A DNA stretch of 64,000 bases, taken from Pseudomonas sp. PSB18 (GTDB lineage Bacteria > Pseudomonadota > Gammaproteobacteria > Pseudomonadales > Pseudomonadaceae). The DNA lies in assembly GCF_014596565.1 (NCBI RefSeq), contig NZ_NOIN01000003.1, positions 679,248 to 743,247 on the forward strand. Direction: 5' to 3'. Made by a program: the position numbers and the translations under genes. Below the pieces are notes generated by a model that was not told the origin of the DNA, did not search any database, and was given only the letters and a program-made list of their open reading frames with translations. Below are positions 44,655 through 53,516 of this stretch, in pieces (positions within the stretch are counted from its first letter, which is position 1; every line of letters begins with the position of its first letter).

Positions 44655-45955
44655 GCCAGCATGGCCCTGTAGACGCCGGGCTCATCCTCACGCAGCAACT
44701 CGATGCTTTTCTGGATGGCCGCTCGATCATGACCGAGGATGAAAACGTGGCCCGGGCAGTTTTCCAGGGACACGGTTTCCTTGAGCATGCCCTCATCCTG
44801 GATCTTGATGCTGTGCACTCCCGGAATCGCTTTCCACCGCGCCAGTTCAGGTGCCCGCTTGATCTGGCCGGCCTGCCGAGCGATCAGAAAGACACAGCTC
44901 GAATGGAAGTAGAGCCGGGTTCTCGGCCGCAGGCGGTAGTCGAGAAAGGCCTGGGGGTTGACCAGCGAGTCGATCCACAGACTCAACTGGTTATGCCCCA
45001 GGGCCCGGGTATAAGCCGACAGATCGATACCGCCCGGCATGCGTGCCGCGGTTTCAAGCAGTACGGGCTCATCGTCGACAATCATCAGTTCGCTGTGGCC
45101 GACCCCTTGCCGGATACCGAGTGCATCGAGCACGGAAAAAATGTAATCCGACAGGCGAGCGTAGACATCGGCATTGTCCACCGGGCACATCAACTGGTTG
45201 TAGTCGTGCACCGGCGAATCGCCAATCCGCGTGCGATAGACGCGGATGATTTCACTGACATAGTGCTGGCCGTCGACACTTACGGTGTTGACGCAATACT
45301 CGATATCCACGTCGCTGGACTTGCTCGCCGACAGTTCCGACTTGAAATCCGAGTTATCCAGGTACTGCTGGACCAAGACTTCTTCGTTGCTTTCGAGAAA
45401 AAGATTCCGGCTCGACTTGATTGCCTCGAATGCCCGCTCGACCTCACTCTCGCAAGTGCAGATGTGGATATTGTCGGAGCCTGCGCTTTTGATCGGCTTC
45501 AACACCACGGGCAGGATTCTGTGTTCTTTGACCCATTCCTGAATGGCCGCCAACGATCCCGATTTGAAATGCCTGATCGACCGCACGCCGGCCTGCTGCA
45601 GCGCCTCATGCATTTCAAACTTGTCGCGCCAGCGAATGGCATGGCGCGGATCATTACGTCGCGTAACGTCGAACAATTCGGCCAGGTGAGCCGCCAGTTC
45701 CACACCGAACTCGCAGCCGGCCAGCACAAACTGGACCGAGTAGTCGGACAAGGCCTGGCGCAACTCGGCGTCCGAGCTGTAGAGAATGTCGTCGATAAAA
45801 TCGGCGGGACGAAACCAGGGCTTGTAGAACTCGTTGACGTTGGCAGTCGAACGCAGATGCACGCAGTCGAATCCACGGGAGATGAAGGCGGGCGCGATCA
45901 GGCTGCCGATCGAATAGGCATCGACGATCAGGACGACATTTTTCTTGTAGATCAC
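44651..45955 (-). CDS. ATP-grasp carboxylate-amine ligase
   Basis: This 434-residue ATP-grasp enzyme activates a carboxylate as acyl phosphate and joins it to an amine or amino acid. It shows VVLKPIKSAGSDNI (ATP-binding Lys153), an EEVLVQQYL hinge, and the metal-binding region GHSELMIVDDEPVLLETAARMPGG (297-319). The layout is that of L-amino-acid ligases such as BacD-like dipeptide ligases rather than of purine or biotin enzymes. It starts at GTG 45955, overlapping the stop of the PLP-lyase gene (GTGA). It probably performs the condensing step of the operon; acceptor and donor are unknown. Confidence 0.88.
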   Translation of the reverse strand: MIYKKNVVLIVDAYSIGSLIAPAFISRGFDCVHLRSTANVNEFYKPWFRPADFIDDILYSSDAELRQALSDYSVQFVLAGCEFGVELAAHLAELFDVTRRNDPRHAIRWRDKFEMHEALQQAGVRSIRHFKSGSLAAIQEWVKEHRILPVVLKPIKSAGSDNIHICTCESEVERAFEAIKSSRNLFLESNEEVLVQQYLDNSDFKSELSASKSSDVDIEYCVNTVSVDGQHYVSEIIRVYRTRIGDSPVHDYNQLMCPVDNADVYARLSDYIFSVLDALGIRQGVGHSELMIVDDEPVLLETAARMPGGIDLSAYTRALGHNQLSLWIDSLVNPQAFLDYRLRPRTRLYFHSSCVFLIARQAGQIKRAPELARWKAIPGVHSIKIQDEGMLKETVSLENCPGHVFILGHDRAAIQKSIELLREDEPGVYRAMLA

Positions 45956-47013
45956 TTGATCGTCTCCCCGGCCTGACTGAGCGCGCGGACAGCGTCCTTG
46001 ATAACACCGGCGGCTTTGTGGATATCGTCGCGGGTAATGTTGATATGCGGCATGAAGCGCATTTCCCTGGCGTTATAAGGCAACCCACCCACGCCTTGCT
46101 TGCGCAAGTAGCCCGCGAACTGCATCGGGGTAATCTCCAGCGAGGCAATATCCAGGGTCACCATATTGGTACCCTTATAGCGAGCGGGCGCCTCGTCGAT
46201 GTCGTTGAGCAGTTGATGCAGCAGCGCCGCGTGCTCATGGTCTTCAGCCAGGCGCTCGACATGATTGTGCATCGCATAAAGCCCGGCAGCCGCCATCATG
46301 CCGGCCTGATGCAAGTCGCCACCGAACCATTTACGGTATTTCCTGGCTCGCTGTATCAGGTCCTGGGAACCCACCATGATCGAACCGATCGGCGCGCCCA
46401 AGCCCTTGGACAGGCACATGGACAAGAGATCGGCATTGTCGGTATACGACGTTACATCAATGCCGGATGCGATAGACGCATGGAGGATGCGAGCGCCATC
46501 CAGGTAACGATAGGCGCCGATATCCTGGGCATAGGCGAAGACATCGTTCATCTGCTGCAAAGGAAAGATCGCGCCGCCTTTGCACCCCAGCGTGTTTTCG
46601 ATCACCACCACCCGTGGCAGGGCGTAGTTCTGGCTCCAACGGCATTTGGAAGCGTGGAGTTTTTCCAGGTCACTGACCGTGAACAACCCGCTGTCGTGGG
46701 TTGAAAGCGAAAAATTGACCCCGGAAAAGGCCGATGTCGAGGCGGATTCATAGAAATTGATGTGGTAGGAGGCGTCCAGGAATATTTCGTCGCCCGGGTT
46801 CGTCATGGCCTTGATAGCCAACTGGTTGCTCAACGTGCCGCCAGAGGTGAACAGCGCCGCTTCCTTCTGGAAGTATTGGGCACAGTATTCTTCCAGTGCA
46901 CGCACCGTCGGGTCTTCACCGAAACAGTCATCGCCCACTTCAGCCTGATAGATCGCCTTGCGCATGCCTTCCGTTGGCTTGGTTACCGTATCGCTTCTGA
47001 GATCGATAAACAT
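45952..47013 (-). CDS. Threonine-aldolase-like PLP enzyme
   Basis: This 353-residue enzyme of the low-specificity L-threonine aldolase/beta-eliminating lyase family starts IDLRSDTVTKPTEGMRKA, the family signature. It has LDGAR at 171-175 and the PLP Lys203 in SKGLGAP. Such enzymes split or form beta-hydroxy amino acids from glycine and aldehydes. The ATG at 47013 follows CGGAG. It is the second gene of the operon, 12 bp after proline dehydrogenase. In this context it may build a beta-hydroxy amino acid for the ATP-grasp ligase, but simple threonine cleavage is also possible. Confidence 0.9.
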   Translation of the reverse strand: MFIDLRSDTVTKPTEGMRKAIYQAEVGDDCFGEDPTVRALEEYCAQYFQKEAALFTSGGTLSNQLAIKAMTNPGDEIFLDASYHINFYESASTSAFSGVNFSLSTHDSGLFTVSDLEKLHASKCRWSQNYALPRVVVIENTLGCKGGAIFPLQQMNDVFAYAQDIGAYRYLDGARILHASIASGIDVTSYTDNADLLSMCLSKGLGAPIGSIMVGSQDLIQRARKYRKWFGGDLHQAGMMAAAGLYAMHNHVERLAEDHEHAALLHQLLNDIDEAPARYKGTNMVTLDIASLEITPMQFAGYLRKQGVGGLPYNAREMRFMPHINITRDDIHKAAGVIKDAVRALSQAGETIK

Positions 47014-47025
47014 GAAAATGCTCCG

Positions 47026-47988
47026 TTAATAACCTGCGCCAAAGACAATGCGAGAAGGGTCGTAGAAGTCGGCCAGGCTCTCGAGGACGTTGACAGGCGA
47101 CTCCGCCAGCCGATGCAGGAAATGCAGGTACCAGCTATCGCCGTAGACCGCCGCGATACGACAGGCCAGCCCCGCATCCTTGGCTTTGCGCAACGTTTCC
47201 GGTTGCACGCCATGGAGCATTTCCAGCTCTTCGATGCGGGAGTGGAAGCCCTCTTCGAAGAGGCGCTTGATCAGGTTGGGATCCTGCGTTGCGCAACTGA
47301 CCGGAACCCCGGCGTCGAGGATGCTGGCCAGCAGTTTCAAATAGCGTTCATCAAGTTCAGCGCCCCGGGGAAGAGCGACTTCGGGCGCTTCGTTATAAAC
47401 GCCCTTGACCAGCCTGATCTTACGGCCATAACCAATGAGGGCGGGTAGATCATTCACCGTTCTATGCAAGTGTGCCTGCACGGTGAGACCGATATTGGAA
47501 TGATCGGGCGCCAACTGGGAATACACTTCCAGGATCTTATCGACCGCCGAAGAGTGCTCCATACTGATCATCACGGGAATATTATGTTCCGCTGCGGCGG
47601 ACAGAATTGCAGTGGCGTTGCGATAAGCAGTTTCCTGGGATATCAGCATCCCCACCGCACTTAAATCGAAACCTAACTGGGGAGTTAATCCGGCTTTAGC
47701 GAAAGTCTGGATGGACGTCAGGTATTCATCGACAAAAACCTGTACGACGCGCGGGTCATGGTTTTCTTCACCGACATATTCGACACCGAGCCGGTAACCC
47801 TTGTCGCAGAGCAGTTGCAGCTTGGCGGGCAGGCCTTCCAGTCTCGACGAGACTATATAACGCTGAGCGGCTCGTTCGAATAACCTGAAGAACAGCGAGT
47901 CTTTGTTGAAAGCGTCTCGGCACTCTTGATTCAACGCCAACTTTTTAAGGCCGGCAGAGGTAAGTACGCATGTTTCCTGCGAGGGCAT
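47026..47988 (-). CDS. Monofunctional proline dehydrogenase
   Basis: This 320-residue FAD enzyme of the PRODH family oxidises proline (or a proline analogue) to pyrroline-5-carboxylate. Barrel-strand motifs are visible: ISMEHSSAVDKI (usually IDMED), IRLVKGVYNEAPE (usually RLVKGAYW), and the end RIVFGAGY. It lacks the DNA-binding and aldehyde-dehydrogenase parts of PutA, the usual Pseudomonas proline-catabolic protein, so it is a second, separate enzyme. The ATG at 47988 follows GGAGCG. It is the first gene of the operon, and its upstream region contains a palindrome at 48097-48116. Its role in a biosynthetic setting is inferred. Confidence 0.88.
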   Translation of the reverse strand: MPSQETCVLTSAGLKKLALNQECRDAFNKDSLFFRLFERAAQRYIVSSRLEGLPAKLQLLCDKGYRLGVEYVGEENHDPRVVQVFVDEYLTSIQTFAKAGLTPQLGFDLSAVGMLISQETAYRNATAILSAAAEHNIPVMISMEHSSAVDKILEVYSQLAPDHSNIGLTVQAHLHRTVNDLPALIGYGRKIRLVKGVYNEAPEVALPRGAELDERYLKLLASILDAGVPVSCATQDPNLIKRLFEEGFHSRIEELEMLHGVQPETLRKAKDAGLACRIAAVYGDSWYLHFLHRLAESPVNVLESLADFYDPSRIVFGAGY

Positions 47989-48096
47989 GGGTATCGCTCC
48001 TTGATATGTGTCGCTCGTCCTGAGCGCCGAGTATTGTGCAATGATTTATTTCTGTCAACACTCAATAAACACAACAAACCCGGCTTAATTCGCTAG

Positions 48097-48116
48097 AGTT
48101 TCATGGATATGAAACT
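48097..48116. promoter_or_regulatory. Perfect palindrome upstream of the six-gene operon
   Basis: AGTTTCAT (48097-48104), GGAT and ATGAAACT (48109-48116) form a perfect 8-bp inverted repeat about 110 bp upstream of the proline dehydrogenase start, in AT-rich sequence. It is a candidate operator. No regulator gene lies within the operon itself. The rest of the gap (48000-48231) holds a second hairpin and no gene. Confidence 0.45.
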
Positions 48117-48182
48117 TGGGAATAAGCAGGGCGCTTGTACATTAAACAGGCTTTATTACAGCTTCAATAAAGCAGCACAACA

Positions 48183-48213
48183 TGTGTGGCGAAGGTTCTT
48201 CCCCCTCGCCACA
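48183..48213. terminator. Hairpin downstream of mmsB
   Basis: TGTGGCGA (48183-48190) and TCGCCACA (48206-48213) form an 8-bp stem, extended by AGG/CC pairs. It lies 19 bp beyond the mmsB stop on its strand. It has no clear T run and resembles a degenerate REP of the GTGGCGAGGG type, which may end or protect the mmsAB transcript. Confidence 0.45.
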
Positions 48214-48231
48214 ATGATCCGCCTCGCGCGC

Positions 48232-49119
48232 TTATTGAGGCTTGCGATAGCTGTTAACGATGGCCGAAAAGTCCTTGCCGCCTTCGCCCCTCTGGCTCAT
48301 CGCCTGATACAACTGCTGCGCCACTGCACCCAGCACCACCGGCTGATGAACCTGCCTTGCGGCTTCGGTGGCCAGGCCCAGATCCTTGAGCATCAGGTCG
48401 GCACCGAAGCCACCGGTGTAGCCACGGGAGGCCGGTGCCGTTTCGATCACGCCTGGCCACGGGTTGTAGGTATCCGAACTCCAGCACCGCCCCGTGGAAC
48501 TGTTGATGATGCCGGCCAGCACCTGGGTGTCGATCCCCAAGGCATCGCCCAGGGCCATGGCCTCGCTGACGCCCACCATGGAGATTCCAAGTAGCAGGTT
48601 GTTACAAATCTTGGCGATCTGGCCCGTGCCCACTTCGCCGCAATGGACGATGTTGCGACCCATCTGCGCCAACACCGGTTGCAAGGTAGCGAACAACTCG
48701 GCGGTGGCACCGACCATGAAGGTCAACGTGCCAGCCGCCGCACCACCGGTGCCACCCGAGACCGGCGCATCGGCCATCGCCACGCCTTGCCTGGCGGCAG
48801 CGGCGGCGACGTCGCGAGCGGTCTGCGGATCGATCGTGCTGCAATCAACCGCTGGCGTACCGGCGGCAATGCCGGCCAGCACGCCGTCTTCACCCAGCCA
48901 GACGCTGCGTACATGAGCGGCGGCCGGCAGCATGGTGATCACCAGTGCCGCGCCTTGGGCCGCATCGCGAGGTGAGGCGCTGACCGTGCCGCCCAATGCC
49001 GCGAGTTCGGCCAGCACGGTCTGGTTCAGGTCGAACAGGTTCAGCGAATGGCCGGCCTTGAGCAGGTTGCGCGCCATGGGCGCGCCCATGTTGCCCAGGC
49101 CGATAAATGCGATGTTCAT
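48232..49119 (-). CDS. mmsB: 3-hydroxyisobutyrate dehydrogenase
   Basis: This 295-residue NAD-dependent enzyme oxidises 3-hydroxyisobutyrate to methylmalonate semialdehyde in valine breakdown. It has the N-terminal dinucleotide motif GLGNMGAPMARNLLKAGH, the substrate motif region DAPVSGGTGGAAAGTL, and the catalytic Lys in GTGQIAKICNNLLLG. The length is that of Pseudomonas MmsB (298). The ATG at 49119 lies ten bases after the mmsA stop, so the genes form an operon whose second enzyme makes the substrate of the first. Confidence 0.95.
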   Translation of the reverse strand: MNIAFIGLGNMGAPMARNLLKAGHSLNLFDLNQTVLAELAALGGTVSASPRDAAQGAALVITMLPAAAHVRSVWLGEDGVLAGIAAGTPAVDCSTIDPQTARDVAAAAARQGVAMADAPVSGGTGGAAAGTLTFMVGATAELFATLQPVLAQMGRNIVHCGEVGTGQIAKICNNLLLGISMVGVSEAMALGDALGIDTQVLAGIINSSTGRCWSSDTYNPWPGVIETAPASRGYTGGFGADLMLKDLGLATEAARQVHQPVVLGAVAQQLYQAMSQRGEGGKDFSAIVNSYRKPQ

Positions 49120-49129
49120 GTCCGACTCC

Positions 49130-50656
49130 TTAGCGCAGGTTGATGGTGGTGTTCACGCCGTCATTGACGCTGTCATCATCGAACCAGCGCGCGGTAACGG
49201 TCTTGGTCTGAGTGTAGAACTGCACCACCTGTTTGCCGTACGGACCGAGGTCACCGAGTTTCGAACCGCGGGAGCCGGTGAAGCTGAAAAACGGCACCGG
49301 CACTGGAATCGGGATGTTGATCCCCACCTGGCCGACGTCGATTTCACTCTGGAACTTGCGCGCCGCCGCGCCGCTCTGGGTGAACAGGCCTGTGCCATTG
49401 CCAAACGGGTTGGCATTGACAAGGGCAATCGCCTCATCGAGGGTGTCGACTTCCAGCACCACCAGCACTGGCCCGAAAATTTCTTCGGTGTAGATACGCA
49501 TGTCAGTGGTCACGCCGGAAAACAGCGTTGGTCCGACAAAGTTGCCCTGTTCGAAGCCCGGCACGCTGACGCCCCGGCCATCGAGCTCCAGTTTCGCGCC
49601 CTGCTGCACGCCGCTCTCGATCAATTCGAGGATCCGCGCCTTGGCCCGCTTGGAGATCACCGGGCCGATGTCGGTGCCCGGCTCACTTCCGGCGTTGACC
49701 TTGAGTTTCTGCGCCAGCGTCTTCAGTTCCGGCAGCCATTGCCTGGCCGCGCCCACCATCACCACCACGGAGGTCGCCATGCAACGCTGGCCTGCTGCGC
49801 CGAAGCCGGCACCCACCAGGGCATTGAGGGTTTGTTCGCGATTGGCGTCGGGCAGCACCACCGCGTGGTTCTTCGCGCCCATCATCGACTGCACGCGCTT
49901 GCCATGACGCCCCGCCAGGTCATACACATGGGTGCCGACCGCCGTCGAGCCGACAAACGAAACGGCTTTGATGTCTTTATGAGTGCAGAGCGCATCCACC
50001 ACGTCCTTGCCGCCATGCACCACGTTGAGCACGCCCGCCGGCACACCGGCTTCGACTGCCAGTTCAACCAGCAACATGGTCGACAGCGGATCCTGTTCCG
50101 ATGGCTTGAGGACAAAGGTGTTGCCGCAGGCGATGGCCATCGGGAACATCCACAGCGGAATCATCGCCGGGAAGTTGAACGGTGTGATGCCCGCACAGAC
50201 ACCGATCGGTTGGCGCAGCGTGTAGGTGTCAACACCTCCGGCGACGTTCTCGGCAAACTCACCCATCTGCAGCGTGCCGATGGAACAGGCATGCTCGACC
50301 ACTTCCAGGCCACGGAAAATATCGCCCTCGGCGTCCGCGAGGGTCTTACCCTGCTCGGCGCTGAGCACGGCGGCAATGCGTTTGGAATGTTCGCGGATCA
50401 ATGCCTGGAGCTTGAGCATGATGCGCATGCGCGCACCAATGGGCGTCAACTTCCAGGTCTGGAAGGCACGTTGGGCAGCGGCAATGGCGGCATCGACTTC
50501 CGAGGCGGTGGCAAATGGGACTTTCGCCAGCACCTGCTGGGTGGCCGGGTTGACGATGTCGTGCCATTCGCTGGAACGGGACTCAACCCACTCGCCGTCG
50601 ATCAACAGCTTGACGGTCTGCAGGGTGGTGTCACTGGGCGTGAGGGAAACGTTCAT
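49130..50656 (-). CDS. mmsA: Methylmalonate-semialdehyde dehydrogenase (CoA-acylating)
   Basis: This 508-residue aldehyde dehydrogenase converts methylmalonate semialdehyde to propionyl-CoA in valine and pyrimidine degradation. The catalytic Cys lies in [12 protein letters not shown], and the oxyanion Asn in [13 protein letters not shown]. The MmsA-specific [11 protein letters not shown] start and [19 protein letters not shown] end are present. The ATG at 50656 follows CGGAGG; an open frame further upstream crosses the divergent promoter region and was ignored. mmsB follows ten bases downstream. The divergent LysR gene 139 bp away is the likely regulator, unlike the AraC-type MmsR known from P. 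aeruginosa. Confidence 0.96.
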   Translation of the reverse strand: MNVSLTPSDTTLQTVKLLIDGEWVESRSSEWHDIVNPATQQVLAKVPFATASEVDAAIAAAQRAFQTWKLTPIGARMRIMLKLQALIREHSKRIAAVLSAEQGKTLADAEGDIFRGLEVVEHACSIGTLQMGEFAENVAGGVDTYTLRQPIGVCAGITPFNFPAMIPLWMFPMAIACGNTFVLKPSEQDPLSTMLLVELAVEAGVPAGVLNVVHGGKDVVDALCTHKDIKAVSFVGSTAVGTHVYDLAGRHGKRVQSMMGAKNHAVVLPDANREQTLNALVGAGFGAAGQRCMATSVVVMVGAARQWLPELKTLAQKLKVNAGSEPGTDIGPVISKRAKARILELIESGVQQGAKLELDGRGVSVPGFEQGNFVGPTLFSGVTTDMRIYTEEIFGPVLVVLEVDTLDEAIALVNANPFGNGTGLFTQSGAAARKFQSEIDVGQVGINIPIPVPVPFFSFTGSRGSKLGDLGPYGKQVVQFYTQTKTVTARWFDDDSVNDGVNTTINLR

Positions 50657-50702
50657 GCTGGCCTCCGGGATTGTTCTTATAGAGAGCGTTGATTCAGCAG
50701 AA

Positions 50703-50727
50703 ACCAGGGTGCTAAAGACACCTTGGT
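50703..50727. promoter_or_regulatory. Near-perfect dyad in the mmsA/LysR divergent region
   Basis: ACCAGGGTG (50703-50711), a seven-base spacer and CACCTTGGT (50719-50727) form an inverted repeat matching at eight of nine positions. It is 47 bp from the mmsA start and suits a LysR-type binding site. Copies of GTTCTTAT (50673-50680) and its exact inverse ATAAGAAC (50767-50774) lie 17 and 22 bp before the two start codons. Confidence 0.45.
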
Positions 50728-50795
50728 GATGAGACGGTTTTTGGAGTATAGATGTGCAAACTTCTAATAAGAACGCACATAAAAACCGGTCCATC

Positions 50796-51743
50796 ATGCA
50801 AAAAAACATCACATCCCTCGGCTCGCTGAACTGGGACGACCTCAAGTTTTTCCTCGAGGTGGCCCGCACCCGCAAGGCCAGCACGGCGGCCAAGCGCCTT
50901 GGCGTCGACTACACCACCGTGTCGCGACGCATCGGCTCGCTGGAAGCTTCATTGGGAACGCTGCTGTTCGAAAAGTCCCGGACCAACGGCTTTGTGTTGA
51001 CCGCCGAAGGTCAACGCCTGCTGAGCTACGCCGAATCGATCGAAAGCACCCTGCACATGGCCTGCGAACAGGTGTCCGGATCGGGCGTCGCGCTGTCAGG
51101 CCATGTGCGCATGGGCTGCACGGAAGGCTTTGGCAGCTACTTCATCACGCCGCAACTGAGCCACTTCGTCGATGCCTATCCCGCCATCTCGGTGGACATC
51201 CTGCCGCTGCCACACTTCATCAGTCTCTCCAAGCGCGAGGCCGACATTGTCATCGCCCTGGAGCGCCCCGAACATGGCCCCTACGTGTGCTGCAAATTGT
51301 GTGACTACCGGCTGCAGCTCTACGCCACCCAGCCCTACCTGGACAGCCATCCGCCCATCCAGCGTCCGTCCGACCTGGGCAAGCATTCGTTCATCAGCTA
51401 CGTGGATGACCTGGCGTTCAGTTCGGAGTTGCTCTACCTGGCAAACGTACTGCCCGACGCCAGCGCACACTTGCGCAGCACCAGCGTGATCGCGCAGTTC
51501 GTAGCGGCGCAGCAGGGACGTTCCCTGGCGATCCTACCGTGTTTCCTCGCCGCCCAGGATCCGCGGTTGCTGCCAGTACTACCGGAGGACATCACCATCA
51601 CCCGGCAGTTCTGGATGTACTGCCGGGAGGATCTGCGCAAGCTCAAGCGGATTACCCTGTTGTGGGATTACATCAGGGAAGTGACTGAACGGAATCAGGC
51701 GTTGCTGATGGGCGAAAGCCGGGAGATGGAGTTTGCCGATTAG
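50796..51743 (+). CDS. LysR-family regulator divergent from mmsAB
   Basis: This regulator of 315 residues from the ATG has the helix-turn-helix phrase [26 protein letters not shown], followed by an effector-binding domain. The start is uncertain. The ATG at 50796 fits the family length but lacks a ribosome site. A GTG at 50754 has GGAG seven bases upstream and would add 14 basic, Asn-rich residues. The 3' end overlaps the convergent yfiB by 4 bp. The divergent position makes it the probable regulator of mmsA-mmsB. Confidence 0.9.
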   Translation: MQKNITSLGSLNWDDLKFFLEVARTRKASTAAKRLGVDYTTVSRRIGSLEASLGTLLFEKSRTNGFVLTAEGQRLLSYAESIESTLHMACEQVSGSGVALSGHVRMGCTEGFGSYFITPQLSHFVDAYPAISVDILPLPHFISLSKREADIVIALERPEHGPYVCCKLCDYRLQLYATQPYLDSHPPIQRPSDLGKHSFISYVDDLAFSSELLYLANVLPDASAHLRSTSVIAQFVAAQQGRSLAILPCFLAAQDPRLLPVLPEDITITRQFWMYCREDLRKLKRITLLWDYIREVTERNQALLMGESREMEFAD

Positions 51744-52243
51744 TCGGCAATGACCACGATGGCCACACGACGATTCTCCGTCCGACCTTCGACCGTGTCG
51801 TTGGATGCGACTGGCTTGCTGCTGCCCAGGCCGCGGGACTGAACATTTTCTTCGCGCATGCCAACGCCGATCAACACCTTGCTCACACTGTTGGCCCGAC
51901 GTATCGACAGTTGATCGTTATAGGCCTGGGAGCCCGACGCGTCGGTATGGCCATCGACGCGTACCCGTTCGATTCCGGCACCCAGCAGCGCCTTGCCGAT
52001 TCGCTCGACGATCTCGGTGCTGGGCTGATTGAGGCTTTCCACGTCGCTGCCAAACAATACCTTGCCCGACAGACCGAATGCCCAACCTTCGTCGGTCAGT
52101 TTGAACCCTTGCTCCTTGAGCACGGCAATCTGCGCAGGCGTGAGACCTTTTGGCGGGGCAGTCTGGCAACCACTCAAGGCCAGGACAGCCATGAACAGAA
52201 ATGAAATGAATATCTGCAGGACAGATTGAGGGTATGAACGCAC
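51740..52243 (-). CDS. yfiB: YfiB: OmpA-domain lipoprotein activating YfiN
   Basis: This 167-residue outer-membrane lipoprotein has the lipobox LSGC with acylated Cys26, as in P. aeruginosa YfiB. The OmpA-like peptidoglycan-binding domain covers about 55-165 with the key Asp101 (GHTDASG) and Arg116 (IRRANSV). YfiB binds and titrates the repressor YfiR under envelope stress, releasing YfiN. The start is GTG 52243, supported by AGGAG seven bases upstream; the next ATG would remove most of the signal peptide. It is the last gene of yfiR-yfiN-yfiB and begins 22 bp after yfiN. Confidence 0.94.
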   Translation of the reverse strand: MRSYPQSVLQIFISFLFMAVLALSGCQTAPPKGLTPAQIAVLKEQGFKLTDEGWAFGLSGKVLFGSDVESLNQPSTEIVERIGKALLGAGIERVRVDGHTDASGSQAYNDQLSIRRANSVSKVLIGVGMREENVQSRGLGSSKPVASNDTVEGRTENRRVAIVVIAD

Positions 52244-52265
52244 GCGTCAGCTCCTGGTTTTGAAG

Positions 52266-53516
52266 TTAAGCAACGGGGTGCTCCGCCCCCGTCGAATGTT
52301 GGCCGCCTCGGGCGAGACGCTTGGCCTGGTACATCGCTGCGTCGGCGGCATGCAGCAAAGCGCCCGGAGTGGCGCCATGATCGGGGTAAACCGCAATGCC
52401 GACACTGAGTGAGGTCAGTACCGAAGCATTACCAGGCAACTGAATCGGTATATCCATACTGGCGATGATCTTCTCAGCGATCCGTTCGGCGTCCTCGACT
52501 TTGTGCAACGGTGCAAGCAGCACCGCGAACTCATCCCCCCCAAGGCGCGCCACCAGGTCATCCTCACGAAGCTGGGCACGGACCCGGGTCGCCACAGCCA
52601 TCAGCACGGCATCACCGGCAGCGTGACCGAAATTGTCATTGATACCCTTGAACCGATCACTGTCCAGATACAACACCGCCACCTGCTCGTCGAATTTGCT
52701 TGCATTGCGCAAGGCACGAATCAGCCGGCCTTCGAAAAATGCCCGGTTCGGCAGTCCGGTCAGGCTGTCGTGGCTGGCCTGATGGGCCAGGGTTTCGTTC
52801 TCGCTCTGCAGATGGGTCTGCCAGGACTCGAGTTCGGCGAGCAGCGCGTTGAAGTCGTTACCCAGGTTGTCCAGCTCGGCAATGGCAGCCGGCGGCACCC
52901 GCCGATCCAGGGCGCGCTCGCTACGTGCCGCGTGAGCCACGTCCGCCAGGCTGCGCAAGGGGCCGGTGATCGCCTGTAACTGGCGCCGGGCCAGGTACAG
53001 CGCCACCCAGGCACTCACCGCCGTGCACACAATGATTCCCGCCAGGCCGCTGAGCAAAAAGCGCAACAGGCTGCCGCCATGCCCGGCCAAGTGGACACTG
53101 CCAACGGCTTGTCCTTGATGAAGGATCGGCACGCTGATGGGTTTCTCCAGGAATGCCTTGGCGATGTGCATCTCCAGCTCCGACAACAGACCGGTTTCCG
53201 GTCGCTGCCAATGCGCCAACAGACGGCCATGCTCATTGAATACCCGGGCATCGGCGACCTCCTCGGTGGTGGCAATCAATGCCAGCGCCTCGGTGGCTGC
53301 CACCGAGTCATCGAATACAACGGCCGCCTCCACGGTGTAGTTGATCGACCGTGCAATCAGGTGCAGGTTGTGGTCGGCGTAAACCCGCAACGCAAGCACC
53401 CCCAGCAACGTCAGGGAGACACTGGCCATGGTCACCGCCACCAGCGCAACGATCAGATGACCACGACCGATGACCGAACCCAGGGTGGGACGCAGACGCG
53501 GGGCTGGCAGGTTCAT
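52266..53516 (-). CDS. yfiN: YfiN/TpbB: membrane diguanylate cyclase
   Basis: This 416-residue inner-membrane enzyme makes c-di-GMP from two GTP. Transmembrane helices at about 20-45 and 152-176 flank a periplasmic CHASE8/PAS-like domain that YfiR holds inactive. A HAMP linker (about 177-230) leads to the GGDEF domain with an intact GGDEF at 326-330 and an RxxD product-inhibition site at 317-320, so the cyclase should be active and feedback-controlled. The ATG at 53516 overlaps the yfiR stop by 4 bp. High output of this system drives matrix production and small-colony growth in P. aeruginosa. Confidence 0.96.
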   Translation of the reverse strand: MNLPAPRLRPTLGSVIGRGHLIVALVAVTMASVSLTLLGVLALRVYADHNLHLIARSINYTVEAAVVFDDSVAATEALALIATTEEVADARVFNEHGRLLAHWQRPETGLLSELEMHIAKAFLEKPISVPILHQGQAVGSVHLAGHGGSLLRFLLSGLAGIIVCTAVSAWVALYLARRQLQAITGPLRSLADVAHAARSERALDRRVPPAAIAELDNLGNDFNALLAELESWQTHLQSENETLAHQASHDSLTGLPNRAFFEGRLIRALRNASKFDEQVAVLYLDSDRFKGINDNFGHAAGDAVLMAVATRVRAQLREDDLVARLGGDEFAVLLAPLHKVEDAERIAEKIIASMDIPIQLPGNASVLTSLSVGIAVYPDHGATPGALLHAADAAMYQAKRLARGGQHSTGAEHPVA

